Shown here: one piece after another, positions 17,068 to 26,596 of the stretch
Position numbering within the stretch: position 1 is the first letter of the stretch
Layout of the letters: every line of letters begins with the position of its first letter
Source of the DNA: Chryseobacterium sp. MA9
GTDB lineage: Bacteria; Bacteroidota; Bacteroidia; Flavobacteriales; Weeksellaceae
Direction of reading: 5' to 3'
NCBI RefSeq assembly: GCF_024399315.1
Contig: NZ_CP075170.1
Location: 2,976,001 to 3,040,000, forward strand
DNA: 64,000 bases
Position numbers and translations under genes: made by a program
Notes under the pieces: model-generated
The model's database searches: none
The model's input: only the letters and a program-made list of their open reading frames with translations
Told to the model about the DNA's origin: nothing

Positions 17068-17442
17068 TTAGCACTTTCCGAATGATTGGCTGATAATCGT
17101 TATTCCGCCTATAATAATTGTAACTCTGATTCCTGTTGGAATTCCCCAGGTAGTACATATAGATAAACAAGCCTGGCCAGCCGTTCCATTAGGAATACTT
17201 AATGGGATACTGAAACAGTATTTCCCAAAACCTAAAGGTAAGTTGATACAAACTTTATTGTTCTCAACAGTAATTGATATACACTCTGCTGTTACAAGAA
17301 GATAACCTGCGCTGGCATTGGCAAGGCTTAAATCTGAATCCGCCCCAGATGAACGGCGGCTTGCCTGACTGTCTTCGTGTGATCTTTTTGCTGCTTCCAA
17401 TGCGTGCGAAATAGCTTCTTCGCTAAATTTAAATTCTGACAT
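17068..17442 (-). CDS. Unrecognised small protein: charged leader plus hydrophobic Cys-containing core
   Basis: 124 residues, not recognised. The first ~35 residues are hydrophilic (FSEEAISHALEAAKRSHEDS), with no signal peptide. The remainder is hydrophobic and rich in Gly, Ile, Thr and Ser, with six Cys in recurring C-x-(S/N)-(I/L) settings: ECISI, VCINLP, YCFSIPLSIP, ACLSIC, and a terminal GKC. It reads as repeated short strands. The leader-plus-core layout is reminiscent of a ribosomally made peptide precursor or a small exported effector, but no maturation or export gene adjoins it. It is isolated by a terminator on one side and a 383-bp AT-rich region on the other. Function unknown. Confidence 0.6.
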   Translation of the reverse strand: MSEFKFSEEAISHALEAAKRSHEDSQASRRSSGADSDLSLANASAGYLLVTAECISITVENNKVCINLPLGFGKYCFSIPLSIPNGTAGQACLSICTTWGIPTGIRVTIIIGGITIISQSFGKC

Positions 17443-17667
17443 GATTTTATAGTTTTGTTTTTTCTTACTCGTTTGGCTTTTCAGAATCCGCCTCGTTTTT
17501 AAAGTGGTTTCTGAACTCCACCGTTTGTAATATTACGATGTAAATCTAGAGAATTAAAATACTGAATATCATAGTCTTAGTACTGAATTTTTCATTTACG
17601 TATTTATACTTAGAGCTAAGTAATAACTGTGCATAAATATTAATTCCCTACGTTGAGAAATTTATTT

Positions 17668-17680
17668 AATGATTATCATT
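17668..17680. promoter_or_regulatory. Fur-box-like palindrome
   Basis: AATGATTATCATT is a perfect 6-1-6 palindrome, equal to the core of the classical Fur box apart from the central base. It is about 225 bp upstream of the minus-strand start at 17442. The distance makes direct regulation uncertain. Confidence 0.35.
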
Positions 17681-17774
17681 CTGTAATTTTTATATTTTTT
17701 GAAATGATTCTCAACGAAAAAAGCACAAGTTAAAACCTCATGCATCATTTAATACCAGACTTAATAAAAGCAAA

Positions 17775-17800
17775 AAAGCACAGACCAAAATCTGTGCTTT
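17775..17800 (-). terminator. Terminator of topA
   Basis: Perfect ten-base arms AAAGCACAGA / TCTGTGCTTT with loop CCAAAA and a plus-strand A-run to the left. It follows the topA stop at 17826. Confidence 0.75.
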
Positions 17801-17825
17801 CCTATCTTATTAAATTAAAGACTAT

Positions 17826-20402
17826 TTATTTTTTAGCTGCAGGTTTCTTTGCCGCAGGTTTTTTCGCTGTTGTAGTTGTCTTCTTAGTTGTGGATGCTTT
17901 TTTAGCTGCTGGTTTTTTCTTTTCTGCAAAAGCTTTGGGATCCTGATCTGTAATCCATTTTTTAACTTCATCTAAAGAAAGCTCTTTCAACTCATCTGCT
18001 TCGTATTTTGTATCATCTGCTTTCTTCGGGATTTTAAACATTGCTTTTCCGAATTTGATGAAAGGTCCCCATCTTCCGTTTTCAATGGAAATTTTTTCTT
18101 TTTCCCACTGTTGGATATATCGGTTGGCTTCTTTTTCAAGTTTTGCATCAATCAGTTCATTAATATCACTTTGAGAAAGATTTTCAAAGTCATATTTTTT
18201 TGGAACATTTACAAAAATAGCTTTGTATTTGATAAATGGCCCGAATCTTCCTGTTCCTTTCGTTACCGGCTCCCCTTTATAGGTAGCAATTGGAGCATCA
18301 GCAATTTTCTTTTCATTGATGATTTCTTCTGCACGTTTCTGATCTACAGAAAGAGGGTCTTCTCCTTTCGGAATACTGATATAGGTTTCTCCCCATTTTA
18401 CATAAGGTCCAAATCTACCAACACCTACAGAAACTGGTTGTCCATCAACTTCACTTAAATCGAAAGGTAACTTGAATAGTTCTAACGCCTCTTCAAAAGT
18501 GATGGTTGCAATATTCTGACCAGTCATTAATGAAGCAAAAACCGGTTTCTCTTCATCATCAGTTTCTCCAATCTGGATCATTGCTCCAAATCTTCCGATT
18601 CTTGCATGAACATTTTTACCAGTCTTTGGATCTACACCTAATAGTCTGTCTCCTGTTGCACGGTCTGCATTTTCTTCTACGTCTTCAATTCTTGGGTGGA
18701 ATTTTGAGTAGAAATTCGTCATCATTTCCTTCCATTTCTGGTCACCACTTGCAATTTCATCAAAACTTTCTTCTACTCTTGCCGTGAAACCATAATCAAG
18801 GATTTCCCTGAAGTTATCTGTCAGGAAATCATTTACCACTTCACCTATATCTGTAGGAATGAATTTATTTTTATCACCTCCGAATTTCTCTTCAAGAACT
18901 ACTTTTTTGATTTTATCTTTGGCTAAAGACATTTTGATCACTTCACGCGTATGCGGCTCGATTTCTCTCTTATCCACATATTCTCTGTTCTGAATCGTCT
19001 GAATCGTCGGAGCATAAGTAGAAGGTCTACCAATCCCTAATTCTTCAAGTTTTCTCACCAATCCTGCTTCCGTATATCTTGCACTTGGTCTTGTGAATTT
19101 TTCAGTAGCGGTAATGGTTTTATAGTTCAATATCTCTCCTACACTTACTTTTGGCAGTAATTTATCATTGCTCTCCTCATCTTCATCTTCTGTCTTCACA
19201 ATACCATAAGCTTTCAGGAAACCGTCAAATATGATCACTTCTCCCTGCGCTTCAAAATGATGGGGCAATGATACATTCCCGATTTCTATCACAGTTTTTT
19301 CAATTTTGGCATTGGCCATCTGAGAAGCCAGTGTTCTTCTGTATATGAGTTGGTATAACTTATTCAGCTGTGCATCTCCTATACTTTTCACTCCAAAATC
19401 CGTAGGACGGATCGCTTCGTGAGCTTCCTGTGCTGAAGCAGATTTTGTAGTATAATTTCTTGGAGAAGAATATTCTGCTCCGTATTCTGATGTAATTTGT
19501 TTTTTAGCTCCTTCAATTGCTTCCTGAGAAAGGTTTACGGAGTCTGTTCTCATATAGGTAATGTACCCTTCTTCATACAGTCTTTGTGCCAGACGCATGG
19601 TATTGGTAACATTATATCCAAGTCTTGAGGAAGCCTCCTGCTGTAGTGTGGAAGTTGTAAATGGAGCTGAAGCAGAACGTGTACCTGGCTTGGTTTCAAC
19701 ATTCAGAACCTTAAATTCTGTGGTTTTTGCCTGCTCAAGGAATTTTTCTGCATCTTCTTCTTTTTCGAAGTCTTTTTTCAGTTTAGCAGCTATTTCCTGC
19801 TCTGTTTTATTTAAAAAGATTCCGTCAAGTTTAAAACTTGCTTTTGGTGTAAACTCACGAATCTCTTTTTCTCTTTCAACAATTAATCGTACTGCTACAG
19901 ATTGTACTCTTCCGGCAGATAACCCCGGTTTTACTTTCTTCCATAAAACAGGTGACATTTCAAAACCTACAATCCTGTCCAGCACTCTTCTAGCCTGCTG
20001 GGCATTTACTAAGTTCTGATCTATATCTCTCGGATTGTCGATTGCTTTTAGAATGGCGTTTTTGGTAATCTCGTGGAAAACAATTCTTTTTCTGTTTTCA
20101 GGCTTCAATTTCAACTCATCCGCCAGATGCCATGCAATAGCCTCACCTTCGCGGTCCTCATCGGAAGCGAGCCATACCATATCTGCTTTCTTTACTGCGG
20201 CCTTTAATTCGGTTACCAATTTCTTCTTGTCTGCGGAAACTTCGTAATCGGGACTGAATGTAGTAAGGTCTATCCCCATTCCTTTTTTAGGAAGGTCCCG
20301 GATATGTCCGAAACTGGATTTCACTTCAAAATCCTTTCCTAAATATTTCTGAATAGTTTTTGCTTTTGCCGGGGACTCTACGATTACTAAATTTTTCGAC
20401 AT
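17826..20402 (-). CDS. topA: DNA topoisomerase I
   Basis: 858 residues from the ATG at 20402 (MSKNLVIVESPAKAKTIQKY, the TOPRIM start); the Met at 20423 adds a non-conserved extension. TOPRIM acidic motif ASDEDREGEAIAWHL (about 96-110), active-site region EEGYITYMRTDSVNLS with the catalytic Tyr, then RPTDFG. In place of zinc fingers the C-terminus has repeats of the form GRFGPxxKW/Y (GRFGPYVKWGETYISI, GRFGPFIKYKAIFV), as in Bacteroidota TopA. A low-complexity Lys/Ala/Thr tail (AAKKASTTKK ... AAKKPAAKK) probably binds DNA non-specifically. It relaxes negative supercoils. A -7-like element (CAAAAGTA on plus) lies at 20421-20428. Confidence 0.95.
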   Translation of the reverse strand: MSKNLVIVESPAKAKTIQKYLGKDFEVKSSFGHIRDLPKKGMGIDLTTFSPDYEVSADKKKLVTELKAAVKKADMVWLASDEDREGEAIAWHLADELKLKPENRKRIVFHEITKNAILKAIDNPRDIDQNLVNAQQARRVLDRIVGFEMSPVLWKKVKPGLSAGRVQSVAVRLIVEREKEIREFTPKASFKLDGIFLNKTEQEIAAKLKKDFEKEEDAEKFLEQAKTTEFKVLNVETKPGTRSASAPFTTSTLQQEASSRLGYNVTNTMRLAQRLYEEGYITYMRTDSVNLSQEAIEGAKKQITSEYGAEYSSPRNYTTKSASAQEAHEAIRPTDFGVKSIGDAQLNKLYQLIYRRTLASQMANAKIEKTVIEIGNVSLPHHFEAQGEVIIFDGFLKAYGIVKTEDEDEESNDKLLPKVSVGEILNYKTITATEKFTRPSARYTEAGLVRKLEELGIGRPSTYAPTIQTIQNREYVDKREIEPHTREVIKMSLAKDKIKKVVLEEKFGGDKNKFIPTDIGEVVNDFLTDNFREILDYGFTARVEESFDEIASGDQKWKEMMTNFYSKFHPRIEDVEENADRATGDRLLGVDPKTGKNVHARIGRFGAMIQIGETDDEEKPVFASLMTGQNIATITFEEALELFKLPFDLSEVDGQPVSVGVGRFGPYVKWGETYISIPKGEDPLSVDQKRAEEIINEKKIADAPIATYKGEPVTKGTGRFGPFIKYKAIFVNVPKKYDFENLSQSDINELIDAKLEKEANRYIQQWEKEKISIENGRWGPFIKFGKAMFKIPKKADDTKYEADELKELSLDEVKKWITDQDPKAFAEKKKPAAKKASTTKKTTTTAKKPAAKKPAAKK

Positions 20403-20627
20403 TCTAACTAAAAATTTTTGCAAAAGTAAAGCTTTTTTATTATATACTTTTTGTAAAACGGGTTTAATTTAACAATCCTGATGGTTTACACCCCTTTTCA
20501 GCACCCATTTTTTTAAGATTCAAATCCTTTGTAGTGTAGGTTTTAGAGCGTTATATAGTTATCAACATTTCATGATATAGAATTTTTCATCAACCATCAT
20601 AGACGTAAAAGATATGCTTACATGTAA

Positions 20628-20659
20628 AAAAGCAGAACAAGACACCTCATTCTGCTTTT
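20628..20659 (-). terminator. Terminator of the large T9SS surface protein gene
   Basis: Arms AAAAGCAGAA and TTCTGCTTTT around a 12-base loop, with an A-run on the left of the plus strand. It lies 21 nt beyond the stop at 20681. Confidence 0.7.
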
Positions 20660-20680
20660 CTAAATCCTTATTTTCAGAAT

Positions 20681-23600
20681 TTATCGTTTAATAATTTTGA
20701 CAACCGCTTCCGAATTATTTATTCTTATCAAATACACTCCTGCATTCAAAGATGACAGGTCCGTCTGGTTATTTATAAACTGACCTGACTTCACAATCTG
20801 TCCCAAAGCATTAAAAATCTGGAAATGATATTCTTTATTTTCTGAAGCTTTTATATACAAAATATTGGAAACCGGACTTGGATATAAAGTAATCTTATTG
20901 TCCGTCGTTTTAAATTCTGCATTAGCAGTACTCAATGTCGGGCTATTAGGGATTACTGTTATTCTGGAAGCTGGCCCTTCTTCATTACCATTTGCATCAT
21001 ATTCTATTTTCACACATCGGCATCCCGCACCAAAATACGGATCATTATTATCATGAAAGACCATAATCCTGTTGGTAGTAGAAGCAGCATCAAAAAGTAC
21101 ATTAATCGGTCTTCCCAAATAATTTGAATTTAAAGCCGCTGTCCACACAGCCGGATATTGAAAATTGAGAACATTGAAGGTTCCCTGCGCTGTCTGATTG
21201 GCAATCACGCTTCTGAAGCCTCTTGATCCGGAATCAGGGTAGTTTCCTAAAGAATATACAGGATTATTAAAGATATATCCTACGGTAGCATTGGTTGAAT
21301 TTCTCACTCTGGTTCCTAAGTAATCAGTGGCAATATTATACGATGTGGCTACATTTTTATCTTTTTTATACCAGGGAGTCTGCCCGAAATCACTGCCTGA
21401 AACTAAAGCGACATTCATCAGATCGGGAATTCGCCAGCCTTCCGGACAAGGATCGAAAGGAGATTTCTTTCCCCCTCTTCCCCATCTGTCAGGAGCCATG
21501 TTAGGTTCTGCTGCCAGCCAGTCAGTTCCGTTGGTATAGTTGGGTGTTGCGCTGTTATAAGGAGCAAACGTACTTGGAATCATATATACCAAAGGGTTTT
21601 TAACGGAATAAGACAGTATCTTGGAAATCTTATCTACCGGCTTGTCTGTACCCAGTACATTGGATGCAGCAGCGTAGGTATTGTAAGGAACTATATAACT
21701 ACCGGAAAGGTTATTATAATCAGCAGAAGTAAGCACAGCATAGGAAACAGTTCCATTTGCTGCAGCAGTTCCTAAAGAAATATTGTAGAAACTTCTGTTA
21801 TCTGTATTTTGGAACGCTGGAATGGGATCTTTTCTTCCCCATTGATAGTGCAATCCTGTGGAAGCGCGTATCTTCATCAGTTCTTCCGCAGTGGGTGCAA
21901 GAGGATTTGCAACATTAGGAAAGGCATCTGTTGCCCCAAGATTACGATCCATGAAAGATGTCTGGAATATGACATCCGCTTTGTTTACATAATTTACATA
22001 ATTTGTCACTGCCGCCGGGGATTCTGTAGTATAAGTGTAAGACTGTATAGGAGAATCCGTAACCCAGATATGCCAACTCCAATATACCGGAGCTGATATA
22101 CTGCCGTTATGCAGGGTTACTACAGCATTTCCACTCTGGTCAGGAGCTATTTCTACAGCTATTTTTGAATTGGCAATACCCTGCAGTGAAGAAGGTGACG
22201 GGTTTATTATTGAAATTTTACTGATAAGACCAGTATTCGTAGTCCAGAGAACATTTCCTTTTAAATCATTAAAATTGGAAGGGTTTAATATCTCTGAATT
22301 ATTCAACAATTGACTTTGTACTGAAAATGCCTTGCTCACCGGAATTTCAATGACAGCAGCTGTTCCGCTTTTAACAATCTGATAGGTATTCGGATTATCA
22401 ATCCCTTCTTTATATTCTGTGGCTGCAGGCAGATACTCTGTAGGAAAATCATAATCATTAACGAGATATAAAGGGTCTTTTATACATCTGCATCCGTTCG
22501 CATCTGAGGTATACATTACTGACATGGGAAAGTAATAAAAACGTCCTTTGATATTGGGGTAATTAGCGTCCGGAATATCAGGCTGTGTCTTATCCGGAAT
22601 CATTGAAAGCCCTCTAACGGTAACTGCCGGAGAAGCATCGAACTGCCGGGCCATGGTAGCCGTCCACAATGCAATATGATGCTGATCACTATACTGCCCC
22701 AAATGAGCTCCCCTGATAAGCTGCCCATTTCCGGGAAAGACCCCCATATTGTATCCTCCAACTGCAGAAAGATCAAAACCAAGATTAGGATACACTTTAA
22801 ATCCTGTCATAAATGCGGGAGTTCCTGCATTAGTAGGTTTTATAATATGGTAATTATTGGTTTCAAAAACATTTTTCGCCATATTGGTTTTTACGCCGAA
22901 AGGTGAAAAGTCTACTCTGATATCATCAACATAGGAGCCAGAGGCCAGATTTGCTACCAGCATAGAGGGTATACGCCATCCGTTGGGACAAGGATCATAA
23001 GAAGATTTGTCCCTATAAGGTTTTGCTTTATCATCGGTATTGTAAACGGCTTCTATTTTTCCCTGTGCATTATCAGACCAAAGATTAAGTTCTGAAAGCC
23101 TGTTAGTAGGCAAAGTTGTAGATTTTCCAAACCAATTGACAGGTAGATTGATATTATTATTGTAATAAGCCTGACCGGAATTGTCCTCTTTATTGACATA
23201 GATAAGACTCAAGGGATTTTTTACAGAAAGTCTTAAGTTATTGGTAACCTCTGCACCGGAAAGCAAAACGAATTTCCTAAGATCATCAATACTTACAGCA
23301 TTGGTCATATTTTTCGCTCCTCTATGTCTGACTCTTCCTATGGATCCTGAGGCTTCATAGAAATCATTCCCTCTGGTAACCAATGGCGGAATTGGATCTT
23401 TTCGTCCCCACTGATAAAGAAGTCCTATACTTTTGTTCCAGTCTGACGCAGTGATAGAGCTTGTAAGTGCACCCAGATTTCTGTCCATCCATTTCCAATC
23501 TGTATCCGGAATCACTTCAGTTGTACCATCTGACTTCATCCTTTTAATAGTATTGAAACTTCGATAAGTTGCTCCATTTGTGGGATCATCAGTAACCCAG

Positions 23601-24100
23601 ATATGCCAGCTCCAATAGATTTCTCCATTTACTTTGAAGGCAACCACTGCATTTCCTTTTTTTGCTTTGCTGATGGGAACTTTGATTTTAGCATCCTGCC
23701 CTGTTCCTGTTATTTCGAGAGCATAATTTACTCCTGATTTTATCAGACCGTGAACATCCTCCCACAGTACATCTGCAGTCACTGTTCCTGCCGGAATACC
23801 ATTCCCATTGAGATAGCCTCCCCCTTCCCACATAGCATATGCTTTCTTTACCGGAACCAGTAAGCCTTCACTATTCTGGCTGGGATCAAAGATGTAGCTG
23901 TTGGGTGCTTTTTTCCAATCCGGAAGAAATATTTTTTTCAATTCATGTGCCGGCCTGACCAATGAATCCACGTTTTTAGCAACCGATATTGCTTTTATAT
24001 ACTCAACTGAAGAAAGACCTCCTCTGATATTACCCTTCAAACAGATACTGAGTGATATCAGACAGAAGACTGCCGCTAATTTTCCAGCTAACCTTTTCAT
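20681..24100 (-). CDS. T9SS-exported surface protein with two Fib_succ_major-type modules
   Basis: 1139 residues. A signal peptide-like N-terminus (LAGKLAAVFCLISLSICLKG) is followed by two long homologous halves (about 60-560 and 590-1050). Both halves contain YWSWHIWVTD, DRNLGA, LxYQWGRKDPIP, DPCPxGWRIP and GCRCxK, the signature of the Fibrobacter succinogenes major paralogous domain. The C-terminal ~75 residues (ITLYPSPVSNILYIKASEN ... GVYLIRINNSEAVVKIIKR) are a type A T9SS sorting domain. The protein should cross the outer membrane by T9SS and be released or surface-attached. Ligand unknown; the modules resemble carbohydrate- or mucin-contact proteins only by reputation. It stands alone between terminators. 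Confidence 0.82.
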   Translation of the reverse strand: MKRLAGKLAAVFCLISLSICLKGNIRGGLSSVEYIKAISVAKNVDSLVRPAHELKKIFLPDWKKAPNSYIFDPSQNSEGLLVPVKKAYAMWEGGGYLNGNGIPAGTVTADVLWEDVHGLIKSGVNYALEITGTGQDAKIKVPISKAKKGNAVVAFKVNGEIYWSWHIWVTDDPTNGATYRSFNTIKRMKSDGTTEVIPDTDWKWMDRNLGALTSSITASDWNKSIGLLYQWGRKDPIPPLVTRGNDFYEASGSIGRVRHRGAKNMTNAVSIDDLRKFVLLSGAEVTNNLRLSVKNPLSLIYVNKEDNSGQAYYNNNINLPVNWFGKSTTLPTNRLSELNLWSDNAQGKIEAVYNTDDKAKPYRDKSSYDPCPNGWRIPSMLVANLASGSYVDDIRVDFSPFGVKTNMAKNVFETNNYHIIKPTNAGTPAFMTGFKVYPNLGFDLSAVGGYNMGVFPGNGQLIRGAHLGQYSDQHHIALWTATMARQFDASPAVTVRGLSMIPDKTQPDIPDANYPNIKGRFYYFPMSVMYTSDANGCRCIKDPLYLVNDYDFPTEYLPAATEYKEGIDNPNTYQIVKSGTAAVIEIPVSKAFSVQSQLLNNSEILNPSNFNDLKGNVLWTTNTGLISKISIINPSPSSLQGIANSKIAVEIAPDQSGNAVVTLHNGSISAPVYWSWHIWVTDSPIQSYTYTTESPAAVTNYVNYVNKADVIFQTSFMDRNLGATDAFPNVANPLAPTAEELMKIRASTGLHYQWGRKDPIPAFQNTDNRSFYNISLGTAAANGTVSYAVLTSADYNNLSGSYIVPYNTYAAASNVLGTDKPVDKISKILSYSVKNPLVYMIPSTFAPYNSATPNYTNGTDWLAAEPNMAPDRWGRGGKKSPFDPCPEGWRIPDLMNVALVSGSDFGQTPWYKKDKNVATSYNIATDYLGTRVRNSTNATVGYIFNNPVYSLGNYPDSGSRGFRSVIANQTAQGTFNVLNFQYPAVWTAALNSNYLGRPINVLFDAASTTNRIMVFHDNNDPYFGAGCRCVKIEYDANGNEEGPASRITVIPNSPTLSTANAEFKTTDNKITLYPSPVSNILYIKASENKEYHFQIFNALGQIVKSGQFINNQTDLSSLNAGVYLIRINNSEAVVKIIKR

Positions 24101-24260
24101 ACCTTATAATTTAGTGTCATTATCCAAATACAATTTTTAAGCCTATTTCAATAAAAAGAGATTTATTTTATAAATATCAATAACATATTTGAATTATGAT
24201 ATTAATAATTCAAAACAAAACTAATAAACAGTACAAACATGAACAACCTTTTCACAAAAA

Positions 24261-24284
24261 AAAGACAGCTAAAAAGCTGCCTTT
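24261..24284 (-). terminator. Terminator of the EpsG-like gene
   Basis: Stem AAAG-a-CAGCT / AGCTG-c-CTTT with an AAAA loop and a plus-strand A-run on the left. It lies 21 nt beyond the stop at 24305. Confidence 0.65.
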
Positions 24285-24304
24285 ATATTTTTATGTCCAA
24301 AATA

Positions 24305-25444
24305 CTATGGAAGAATATGGTTTTTGTAACGCTCTATTGAAAATCGTCCCGCCTTGATATTATTAAAGAGTGAGAAGACGACAAAATTAAAGACAACGAG
24401 TGAAATAATAAACGCATAAATCATGTTCTTGGTCCTCGCAGAAACAACATACATGGCATTCGGAATAATGATATACGAGAACCCGATGAATGCTCCTGCA
24501 AGCCTCGATGAGAAAATAGGGTTATTTCTAAAGATAAAATACATGCTAATCCCAATGACAGCATAGTTTCTATGGTATTCATAATAAGGGTAAAGCTCTT
24601 TCATCTTGGTATCAAAAACAAAAAGAAAGAAGGTCAGGATCGCCATCATTACTTCCGGAATCCCTATACCACCATTTAATCGCTGTACTGTTTCATCCAT
24701 ATATCCGTTGAACCCTTCTACAAGTGTACTATTCGAGGCCATCCCATCCAAGAAGCCACCAAAGCTTCTGTATACTTCAAACGGAGACAGGAAGACAGAA
24801 CCAATGATCATAATAAGCATCACCGTTTTGTTCAAAGGAACACGGGCCAGCCAGTACATTGGCAGGAATAAATAGCAGACACTATGGATACCCGATCCTA
24901 TAAATATGAAAAATAAGTAGTGCCAGAATTTCCGTTCTTTGATATATCGTATCGCAAAGTAAACGATAAAGGTTCCCAGATTTTGCCTGATCTGCCCACT
25001 TTCCCCGATAAAAAAGTTGGGGATAAACATAAAAAGGGTAAAGGTAAATGGATAAAATGTATTGTCTTCTGTATATTCAACTTTAAAGATCATCGCAAAA
25101 ATAGCAATGACCAGAGTCAACATATAAAAAGGAGCGTTAAAAAAATTGAGGAGTATTTTATTAATCAATGTATACAGCCACTCTACATCCAGATTTTCAG
25201 TTCCTTCCATATGGAGCATCTTCATAAAGATACTGTAATAGCTTTTGGTATCAGAGTAGATATAAATGCCTTTATAACTTCCGTAGTCAGGACCTACCTC
25301 GTTTCTAAGCCCGACAATAATAATGAAATAAACAGCAAGGAACCAGAACCATTTTTTATCAACCTTTTTTCCATACACTTCCTGAATACTGAAGAACAGC
25401 ATATAGACGATGGCAATAATATAATATGGATGTAGTAAACTCAT
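24305..25444 (-). CDS. EpsG/Wzy-like polysaccharide polymerase
   Basis: 379 residues with about ten membrane segments. YFIIIVGLRNEVGPDYGSYKGIY is the EpsG-family signature (R-x3-G-x-D-Y-x2-Y), and FFIGESGQIRQNLGTFIVYFAIRYI carries the RQ...A motif seen in the same family. Wzy-type enzymes join lipid-linked repeat units on the periplasmic face of the inner membrane. The gene is 13 kb from the Wza/Wzc operon, which lacks a polymerase in this window, so it may supply that function. It starts 1 nt after the upstream membrane-protein stop and is co-transcribed with it. Confidence 0.78.
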   Translation of the reverse strand: MSLLHPYYIIAIVYMLFFSIQEVYGKKVDKKWFWFLAVYFIIIVGLRNEVGPDYGSYKGIYIYSDTKSYYSIFMKMLHMEGTENLDVEWLYTLINKILLNFFNAPFYMLTLVIAIFAMIFKVEYTEDNTFYPFTFTLFMFIPNFFIGESGQIRQNLGTFIVYFAIRYIKERKFWHYLFFIFIGSGIHSVCYLFLPMYWLARVPLNKTVMLIMIIGSVFLSPFEVYRSFGGFLDGMASNSTLVEGFNGYMDETVQRLNGGIGIPEVMMAILTFFLFVFDTKMKELYPYYEYHRNYAVIGISMYFIFRNNPIFSSRLAGAFIGFSYIIIPNAMYVVSARTKNMIYAFIISLVVFNFVVFSLFNNIKAGRFSIERYKNHILP

Positions 25445-25445
25445 G

Positions 25446-26453
25446 CTAAATCTCTGATGTTTTTTTAAACTGATGATATGCCGTGATAATTCCGGTCAGA
25501 ATTAAAGGCAGAAAAAGCCTCACCTCCCAAAAAAGACCTACTAATGTGATCATGATAAGGTAGGGGATTGAAAAGAAAAAATATTTTCCAAAAACATTTC
25601 TGTTTTCTTCGTCAGTACAAAGTCTGTATATAAAGTAAATCACAATGATGGCAAAGGTCAATCCCGCAAGATTGAAAGGACTGGAAAAGTTCCTGTTGAT
25701 ATAAAAACCTTCTACAAACGTAGTTTCATCCTGAACAAGCACAGCTCTTAACCCCAGATAAGGAACAAGAAAAGCAATAACCAGAGGTATTATTCTCAAG
25801 ATTACCTTATAATTTCCTTTTTTCAATTCAGCAATATTGAAAAATACTGCGGCAAAAAAAGCGATATTCAGGCAGGCTGTTTCTCTTACCAATGTGGAGA
25901 TTGTGATAAGCCCAATGAGAATAAAAAAGAAAATATTTTTCCTGGTATCTAAATATTTCAGTGTTAAAAATACACCTGTCAGGTAGCAGAAAAGAGCAAT
26001 AGTATCACAATTTGTTGGTGCATACTGGGTTATTACGATAAAAAAAATGGATAAAAGGTGGATAATTCTTCTTGCATTAAGATTTAGCAGAAGCCCTGTG
26101 GCCTTCAGTTTAAATACAGCATCTAAGATCAGGGAGCACCCAATAAAAAACACGCTATTCATCAGGAAAAGCCCATGGTAGAACGGTGTTCCGTTTTTGG
26201 ACAAAAAATCTTTAAAGAAAGAAAAAGGACCATTGATCAGATAATACATTAAATCTGTCATCTGCACACTCAGATAATTGGGAATCACTCTGTAAGCGTA
26301 TACGGAGGAAAATAAGAAGTCAGGTGTTGTCTCTGATGTTTTCAGTCTTGTATAGGAAGATTCAAATCCATAATAAGACATGGCAAACAACAGAAGCGGA
26401 AGTACTATTACAAATAGAAATCCGTTTATTTTTTCATCATTTCTTTTCAACAT
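25446..26453 (-). CDS. Polytopic membrane protein, possible glycan-related
   Basis: 335 residues with about nine or ten membrane segments and no recognised catalytic motif. Features seen: FLFVIVLPLLLFAMSYYGFE, an early loop YRVIPNYLSVQMTDLMYYL, STLVRETACLNIAFFAAVFF (the VRE is reminiscent of GT-C-like membrane proteins), and EVRLFLPLILTGIITAY near the end (a pattern common in membrane glycosyltransferases, ExR...P). Paired with the EpsG-like gene, it may help assemble the same polysaccharide (inference). A minus-strand -7-like element (CAAAAGTA on plus) at 26525-26532 lies about 72 nt upstream. Confidence 0.6.
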   Translation of the reverse strand: MLKRNDEKINGFLFVIVLPLLLFAMSYYGFESSYTRLKTSETTPDFLFSSVYAYRVIPNYLSVQMTDLMYYLINGPFSFFKDFLSKNGTPFYHGLFLMNSVFFIGCSLILDAVFKLKATGLLLNLNARRIIHLLSIFFIVITQYAPTNCDTIALFCYLTGVFLTLKYLDTRKNIFFFILIGLITISTLVRETACLNIAFFAAVFFNIAELKKGNYKVILRIIPLVIAFLVPYLGLRAVLVQDETTFVEGFYINRNFSSPFNLAGLTFAIIVIYFIYRLCTDEENRNVFGKYFFFSIPYLIMITLVGLFWEVRLFLPLILTGIITAYHQFKKTSEI

Positions 26454-26596
26454 ATCTAAAACAGATTCTTATTTTTTAATAATAATTGTGATTTAAAATA
26501 CATTTTTTTAAAGGGGAACTTTTGCAAAAGTAGAATATTTTTTCGTTCTTCCTAGAATATTTTATTGATTTTCAGTCAAAACTTATCTCTAACTAT

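Larger units (their letters stand above)
17443..17825. other. 383-bp intergenic region with nested inverted repeats
   Basis: No credible ORF or RNA gene. It contains an outer inverted repeat CGTTGAGAA (17651-17659) / TTCTCAACG (17708-17716), a perfect palindrome at 17668-17680, and the topA terminator at 17775-17800. The remainder is AT-rich and probably carries the promoter of the small Cys-containing gene. Confidence 0.6.

Noticed and set aside
18970..18985. DnaA-box-like CTTATCCACAT
   Set aside because: A single match inside topA coding sequence (encodes conserved residues); no cluster of boxes, so no origin call despite the parS-like site.
19561..20019. 152-residue plus-strand ORF inside topA
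   Set aside because: Antisense to the conserved topoisomerase core; no independent support.
24920..25435. 171-residue plus-strand ORF opposite the EpsG-like gene
   Set aside because: Entirely antisense to a gene with clear membrane topology and family motif; composition reflects the other strand.
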